Positions 59,470 through 64,000 of a DNA stretch of 64,000 bases are shown here, one piece after another. The stretch spans positions 1 through 64,000 of the forward strand of contig JADZBP010000129.1 of assembly GCA_020852055.1 (NCBI GenBank). Reading direction: 5' to 3'. The position numbers and the translations under genes are program-made. Each line of letters opens with the position of its first letter. Position 1 is the stretch's first letter. The notes below the pieces were generated by a model that worked only from the letters and a program-made list of their open reading frames with translations, made no database searches and was not told the origin of the DNA. The stretch comes from Candidatus Latescibacterota bacterium. GTDB lineage: Bacteria; Latescibacterota; UBA2968; UBA8231.

Positions 59470-61475
59470 ACGCCCTCCTTGGCGAGCAGGTTTACCTCGG
59501 CGACCAGCTGCCGCAGGTTTTCCTTGAGGGGAAACTCGGGTTTGAAATAGGGCGACATCGCCAGGATCTGGTCCATACGCTCATTGACGGCCAGCGCTTC
59601 GAGCACCCGGCGCTGGAGCAGCCGCCGCAGGGTGGACACCACCTCCTGGCGAAACTGCCAGTTGGGGTGGAGGTAGAAAGCCTGCAACCGATCCAGCACC
59701 TGGGGCCGCACCGCAATGGCGCCCAGCGCCCGCAGGACCTGCACCACCACCCCGGACCGGGCATCGCCGAGGCGCTCGAGCAGCGCCTCCTCCAGCGCCT
59801 CACTGGCGGGGAAGAGTTCGCCGATAATCTGGGCGGCGGCGGCGCGCACCTCGAAATAAGGGTCCTCGCGCAGGGCCCGCAGCAAGGCCTCCTCCACCAC
59901 CCCGTCGGCCACCCGCAAGAGGCGGATGCCGTGCTCGACGATATTGCGCCGCAGGATGCCCACATGGATGAAATCCCCGCCGCTGCAGCGCCGCAGCCAG
60001 CTGGCCCGGCGGCGGTCTCCCAGCATGGCCAGCAGCAGGGGCAGCCGCTCGCGGTACTGGAGCTGGCCCACCAGCTTGATGCCCACGCTGCGCCGCCCCA
60101 GCGGGATCTCGTACCAGCCTTCCGAGGCCAGCAGGCGGTCGGCCTGGTAGCGCAGATAGGCCAGTTCGCCGGCCTCGAGGCGCTCCACCCCGCCGGTCTC
60201 GCGCAGGCGGCGCTGCACGTGGCGCAGCAGGGTGTTGGGGTCACCCGGCAGGCCCGGCGGGCGCTCGGGAAACTCCAGGCTCAGCGGCGCCGGCCGGCGG
60301 CCCTGGGTCAGGTCCTCGATCTCCCGGAGAATCAGTTCCAGGCTGTCGCGGCGCACCGCGGCCCGGGCAGCCTCGCTCATGCGCTGCCGCCGCTCCGGCG
60401 CGGCGAGTACTTCCAGCACCTGGCAGGCCAGGCGCTGCCCGTCGAGGCGCGACACCACCTGCCCTTCGGACCAGAAGGCCTCCTGGTAGAGCACCTGGGC
60501 CGCCCCTGCCTGCTCCAGCTCGCGGGCGTTGAGCGCCTGATGGTCCTCGGCGGCGGTGACCAAGGGCACGATCAGCGAGGGCAAGCCGCAGACGCAGATC
60601 TCGGTCAGGGTGCCAGCCCCGCCCCGGCAGATCACCAGGTCGGCGGCGGCATAGGCCTCCTGGATGTCCTCCATATATTCGAAACAGCGGTACCAGGCGC
60701 TGGTGTCGCCGGTGATACCCTGGGCCTCGAGCTGCCGCCGGGTATCGGCCACCGCCCGGTAGTCATCCCCCTCGTAGCGGCCGGTGATGTGCAGCACCAG
60801 CAGATCCGGCTCCTGGCGCCAGCGCGGCAACGCCTCGACCACCGCCTCGTTGATCGCCCGCGAGCCGCCCGAACCGCCAAAGGCCAGCACCACCCGCGCC
60901 GCGGCCGGAATGCCCAGCCGCTGACGGCTCGCCTCGCGGCGGGCCTCCAGCACCTCGCGGCGGACCGGGTACCCCACCACCGCCACCCGCCGCATCTCGA
61001 ACCAGCGCCCGGCCTGTTCGAAGGCCACGCCGATGCGGTGCGCCAGACGGCCTCCCAGCTGGTTGAGCAACCCCGGATAGGCGTTGGGCTCGTAGAGGAA
61101 GATCTTGGCCCGCGAGAGTCCCAGTTTGCCCAAGAGACCAGCGGCCAGCACGATGGGCGCACTGACGTAACCGCCGGTGGCGATGATCAACTGGGGCCGG
61201 AAACGCAGCAGGATGAGGACCGCCTTGAGCATGCCCAGGGCCAGCACGGCGGCAAAGAGCAGCAGCGCCCCCGGAGAACGCGAGCGGGGGAAGGGCCGCG
61301 AGCGGACGAAGCACAGCGGGTAACCGCGGTTGGGCACCACCCGCGCCTCGAGCTTGTCGCGCGCCCCGACATAGAGGAACCGGGCCTCGGGCTGGGCCAG
61401 CCGGAGTTCGTCGGCAATGGCCAGCGCCGGGTACACGTGACCGCCTGTCCCACCACCGGTGAGCAGGTATCTCAT
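59466..61475 (-). CDS. murG: MurG with a C-terminal HEAT-repeat extension
   Basis: 669 aa; normal MurG is about 360. GGAGTA precedes the ATG. The N-terminal part is MurG: LTGGGTGGHVYPALAIA, ATGGYVSAP, LYEPNAYPGLLNQ, FGGSGGSRAIN and RGGAGTLTEICVCGLPSLIVP with the UDP-GlcNAc loop. From about residue 390 on the chain is helical, with several HEAT-type units (PYFEVRAAAAQIIGELF, EEALLERLGDARSGVVVQVL, PNWQFRQEVVSTLRRLL). It makes lipid II from lipid I. The extension could dock to divisome or elongasome partners. Followed by mraY (ATGA overlap). Confidence 0.95.
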   Translation of the reverse strand: MRYLLTGGGTGGHVYPALAIADELRLAQPEARFLYVGARDKLEARVVPNRGYPLCFVRSRPFPRSRSPGALLLFAAVLALGMLKAVLILLRFRPQLIIATGGYVSAPIVLAAGLLGKLGLSRAKIFLYEPNAYPGLLNQLGGRLAHRIGVAFEQAGRWFEMRRVAVVGYPVRREVLEARREASRQRLGIPAAARVVLAFGGSGGSRAINEAVVEALPRWRQEPDLLVLHITGRYEGDDYRAVADTRRQLEAQGITGDTSAWYRCFEYMEDIQEAYAAADLVICRGGAGTLTEICVCGLPSLIVPLVTAAEDHQALNARELEQAGAAQVLYQEAFWSEGQVVSRLDGQRLACQVLEVLAAPERRQRMSEAARAAVRRDSLELILREIEDLTQGRRPAPLSLEFPERPPGLPGDPNTLLRHVQRRLRETGGVERLEAGELAYLRYQADRLLASEGWYEIPLGRRSVGIKLVGQLQYRERLPLLLAMLGDRRRASWLRRCSGGDFIHVGILRRNIVEHGIRLLRVADGVVEEALLRALREDPYFEVRAAAAQIIGELFPASEALEEALLERLGDARSGVVVQVLRALGAIAVRPQVLDRLQAFYLHPNWQFRQEVVSTLRRLLQRRVLEALAVNERMDQILAMSPYFKPEFPLKENLRQLVAEVNLLAKEGV

Positions 61476-61613
61476 CAGGGTACTCCAGGGGACTAACAGG
61501 GGGGTCGGGAGAGGAAAAAGCTGCAGCACGGGAGGGTATCGGGGCCCGTGTCCCAATAATAGGCACAAGTCCCACGGCGGACAAGCAGCGCGCGGCGCGG
61601 TGGGCCGCAGGCC

Positions 61614-62360
61614 TCAGATCGCTTCCACGGCGCCGGCCGGCACCCAACCGCTCAGGCCGCCGGGCAGGCGCACCAGCAGCCACTCCCCCTCGCTGCGGAT
61701 CAGCGCCAGGCGGGTGCCCTCGTGCACGACGAATACCGGGGTCTGCGCGGGATCGGGGGCGCTGCGGGCGCTGACCTCGGCGGCGATCACCACGGCCTGG
61801 GCCTGGGCCTGGCCGTAATACCGGGCGCCCAGGTAGATGCCCGCGATCACCGCCAGACACAGCGCGCCGGCAAAGAGGCCCAGGCGCCACCAGGTCCCCC
61901 AGGTCCGCTGCCACAGGCGCCATCCGCCCAGCCCGCAGGCCGCCAGAAAAACGAGGCTGAAGACCAGGCTCAACTCGTCGAGGGTGGGAAAGAGGTACAC
62001 CTCCTCCAGCCACTGCCCCACCCCGCCGGCCGGGCCGGTCTGGTCGAGCCGCAGCCCCTCGGCAAAACGCAGGTTGGCGAGCAAGTCGGCGTCGCGCGGG
62101 GCCAGGCGCCGGGCCCGTTCGTACCAGAGCACGGCCTCGCCCAGCCGGCCCGCCTTGAAGCAGGCGTTGCCCAGGTTGTAGTACACCTGCGGATCGGCGA
62201 TGCCGGCGGCCACCACCGCGAGATACGACTCCCGCGCCTGGGGGTACTCGCCCTGGCGGTAGTGTTCGTTGCCCTGGTTGAAGGCCGCCACGGCCGGGCC
62301 CTGCCCCAGCGCCGCCGACACCCAGACCAGCCATAGGCCGATGGCCAGCAGCCCCCTCAT
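61614..62360 (-). CDS. batE: BatE-like TPR protein with SH3-like end
   Basis: 248 aa. Residues 1-20 are a signal peptide (LLAIGLWLVWVSAALGQG). TPR units follow (AVAAFNQGNEHYRQGEYPQA, PQVYYNLGNACFKAGRL, AVLWYERARRLAPRDADL), then two membrane helices and an SH3-like domain at about 195-248 (VHEGTRLALIRSEGEWLLV, SGWVPAGAVEAI). This is the BatE layout of the Bacteroides aerotolerance operon. The start overlaps the BatD-like stop as ATGA (62357-62360). The 138-bp gap after it, before murG, shows nothing clear. Confidence 0.78.
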   Translation of the reverse strand: MRGLLAIGLWLVWVSAALGQGPAVAAFNQGNEHYRQGEYPQARESYLAVVAAGIADPQVYYNLGNACFKAGRLGEAVLWYERARRLAPRDADLLANLRFAEGLRLDQTGPAGGVGQWLEEVYLFPTLDELSLVFSLVFLAACGLGGWRLWQRTWGTWWRLGLFAGALCLAVIAGIYLGARYYGQAQAQAVVIAAEVSARSAPDPAQTPVFVVHEGTRLALIRSEGEWLLVRLPGGLSGWVPAGAVEAI

Positions 62361-64000
62361 GCCTGTTGCTCCAGCGCCGCCATCAATTCGGCGGCCCGCG
62401 CCTCGACCTGGGCCATCTCTTCGCGGGTCTGGGACCCGGAGGCAAAACGCGCGAAATCCCCGGCCGCCAGCAGTTCCTCGACCTGCTGCACCAGCGCCTC
62501 GGGCACCCCCTTTTCGGCGAGCAGTTGGACGCGGACCGGGCTGGTGAGTCCAGCAGCGGGCCTTTCGAGCCGGTCGGCCAGCAGCGCCAGTAGGGCCCGC
62601 TGGATCTCGGCGTGGAAGGCCGGGCTGTCCCCCTGCTCCCGCAACCGGGCCGCCAGGCGCAACCGGTCCCCCGCTTCGCCGCGGGCGCGGCGCCGGCGGA
62701 CCAGCGCCACGTCCCCCTCCAGGCGGTCGCGGCGGCGGCGGTGGAGCAGCAGGCCCAGACCGGCCAGCGGCACGAGGGCCTGGAACCCCCAGAAGAGGGC
62801 GCTGCGGTGCAGTTGCACGGGCGGCGAGAACACCTGCAGATCGGGTTTGATGGCGCGCAGGTCCTGGCCCAATGGCAGGACCGGGCGCGGTACGCCGGCC
62901 GGGCCGGCAGCCAGGTCCGGGGCCAGGCCGCCCTGCACCTCCAGGCGGATGGGCGAAGACTGCAGGGTGCGATACTGGCCCTGGGTCGGATCGAAGAAGG
63001 CGAACTTGACCGGCGGGATCTCCTGCGCGCCGCCCCGCTGCGGGATGAGGATGTACTCAAAACGGCGGGTGCCGCCGAAACCGGCCTCCTCCACCTTCTC
63101 CTCCGACTCCGACTTGGGCTCGTACACGGTGAAGCCCGGCAGATTGCCCAGGTCCGGGGCCTCGATGGCGTTGATATTCCCCTCGCCGCTGATCTCCACC
63201 TTGAGGGTCACCGGGTCGCCGGCAGCCACGGTGAGGGGCTGGACCTTGGCCTGGAGGGTGTAGCGGCCCACCGCGCCGCTGAACTGGGGCGGCCTGCCGG
63301 TCTGCGGCAGGGGCAGCACCTCGATGCGGAGCGGGTCGCAGGCCACCACCACTGCCTGGCCCCGGCCGCCAAAGGGGTCGTCGAGGAAGTCCCAGACACT
63401 CGTCCGTCCCCGCTGCTGCACCAGCTTGCACGAGATCGCCAGCGGCGACACCTCGTGTACGCCGTCGCCGGTGGGATAGAGCGCCATCAGGCGCAGAGGC
63501 GCCACCTGGAAGTCCGCCCCATTGATGGTCTCCACGTGCGACTTGAGCTGCTGGGCGACGTAGAGTTCCTTGGCCCAGAAGCCGGCGTAGTCGGGCACCT
63601 CCTTGAAGCCGACGCTGGTGATGGGGTAGCGGTAACACAGTTGGTATTCGAGGACCACCTGCTGGCCGACATAGACCTTCTGGCGATCGGCCCGGACCCG
63701 CACAAAGAGGTGGTCCTCCAGCTCCTGGCCCTGTGCCCCGGCGGCGCCCTTGCCGCCCGCCGGCTGACGGGCGGTGCCGGGGAGGATCTCCAGCGCGATG
63801 GCCTTGGTCTTATAAACCTCCCCGTCCAGTTCGATGCGGGCCGGGCCCAGGCTCAGCTTGCCGGTGTGGCGGGCGGTAAGGGAATAGGTCAGTTCCCGCG
63901 TGAAGGTGGTGTGGAAGTTGACCATCTCGACCCGGGTGCTGATGGCGGGGCCCTCGACGTAGAAATCCCCCAGATCCAGCTCCGGAGCCGGCACGTGGGA
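62357..64000 (-). CDS. batD: BatD-like protein (cut by the window end)
   Basis: The frame is open to base 64000, so the N terminus lies outside the window; about 547 residues are visible. Repeated immunoglobulin-like domains (EDHLFVRVRADRQKVYVGQQVVLEY, VAAGDPVTLKVEISGEGNI) with the BatD segment FEYILIPQRGGAQEIPPVKFAFFDP, then one membrane helix (ALFWGFQALVPLAGLGLLL) and a cytoplasmic helical tail, match BatD. The genes upstream (BatA/BatB-type) would be outside the window. Role: stress tolerance or envelope, with the MoxR/VWA group. Confidence 0.85.
   Translation of the reverse strand, partial: SHVPAPELDLGDFYVEGPAISTRVEMVNFHTTFTRELTYSLTARHTGKLSLGPARIELDGEVYKTKAIALEILPGTARQPAGGKGAAGAQGQELEDHLFVRVRADRQKVYVGQQVVLEYQLCYRYPITSVGFKEVPDYAGFWAKELYVAQQLKSHVETINGADFQVAPLRLMALYPTGDGVHEVSPLAISCKLVQQRGRTSVWDFLDDPFGGRGQAVVVACDPLRIEVLPLPQTGRPPQFSGAVGRYTLQAKVQPLTVAAGDPVTLKVEISGEGNINAIEAPDLGNLPGFTVYEPKSESEEKVEEAGFGGTRRFEYILIPQRGGAQEIPPVKFAFFDPTQGQYRTLQSSPIRLEVQGGLAPDLAAGPAGVPRPVLPLGQDLRAIKPDLQVFSPPVQLHRSALFWGFQALVPLAGLGLLLHRRRRDRLEGDVALVRRRRARGEAGDRLRLAARLREQGDSPAFHAEIQRALLALLADRLERPAAGLTSPVRVQLLAEKGVPEALVQQVEELLAAGDFARFASGSQTREEMAQVEARAAELMAALEQQA

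Noticed and set aside
59667-61496. Plus-strand open frame opposite murG
   Set aside because: Antisense shadow; no ribosome site and no recognisable domain.
1-64000. CRISPR arrays, tRNA or rRNA genes, and phage or IS genes
   Set aside because: No regular direct repeats with spacers, no recognisable tRNA or rRNA sequence and no transposase, integrase or capsid-type protein was seen.

Overview
The window is a high-GC bacterial chromosome segment with densely packed genes, many overlapping as ATGA. No rRNA, tRNA, insertion sequence, phage gene or CRISPR array was seen. One secreted enzyme (41157-43631) ends in a type IX secretion-like sorting domain of the QNYPNPFN kind, which points to the FCB superphylum. 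That, the two phytanoyl-CoA dioxygenase-like enzymes, several enolase-superfamily and Gfo/Idh/MocA-type enzymes, a CRTAC1-type repeat protein and the GC content suggest Latescibacterota or a close relative. This placement is an inference.

Layout. 1-3.1 kb: a partial hydrolase, an S1/P1-type nuclease, a 1-Cys peroxiredoxin and a Gfo/Idh/MocA oxidoreductase. 3.1-6.3 kb: a VOC protein, a YcaQ-type DNA glycosylase and an acyltransferase-3 membrane protein (minus strand). 6.4-8.1 kb: a minus-strand run of a 59-aa membrane protein, a 65-aa basic protein, ssb, a VOC protein and a doubtful small ORF, led by a sigma70-type promoter carrying an SOS-like operator. 8.2-27.6 kb: a run of 14 minus-strand genes that looks like one operon. 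In transcription order it holds an IlvD/Edd dehydratase, an M19-like protein, an MFS transporter, a duplicated-domain protein, PhyH, a sialidase, a frameshifted isochorismatase-like gene, an EamA transporter, a heparinase II/III-like protein, a second PhyH, a dimethylformamidase-like protein with a LamG domain, a tandem amidohydrolase, a class V aminotransferase and a GT-C membrane protein, ending at a strong terminator. 27.7-35 kb: a secreted calcium-loop protein, then a six-gene minus-strand operon (phosphotriesterase-like, three enolase-superfamily enzymes, ceramidase-like, unknown).

35-45.8 kb: a GHL10-like protein, a CRTAC1 lipoprotein and a methyltransferase (plus strand); a PQQ-type dehydrogenase, a redoxin and a glycosidase-like protein (minus strand); and a secreted-carbohydrate-type beta-helix protein. 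45.8-47.3 kb: an AlkZ-like protein and a 94-aa protein under a second copy of the SOS-like promoter. 47.3-53.5 kb: an M16 lipoprotein protease, an ADP-ribosylglycohydrolase, a DUF71 ATPase, an aldo/keto reductase and a YciB-like protein. 53.5-64 kb: an L,D-transpeptidase, recG, a PilZ protein, a small membrane protein, mraY, murG with a HEAT-repeat extension, and a BatE/BatD-like pair cut by the window edge.

How the genes work together. The two large minus-strand operons look like import and stepwise breakdown of decorated sugars, sugar acids or amides: polysaccharide lyase/sialidase-like proteins, two transporters, Fe/2OG dioxygenases, amide and lactone hydrolases, and sugar-acid dehydratases. 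The substrate cannot be read from sequence. The most distinctive regulatory signal is a 28-bp element, 26/28 identical, at two promoters 39 kb apart. It fits the remembered myxococcal LexA-box consensus at 15 of 17 positions and sits in front of ssb and an AlkZ-like gene, suggesting a small DNA-damage regulon that also includes three uncharacterised small proteins.
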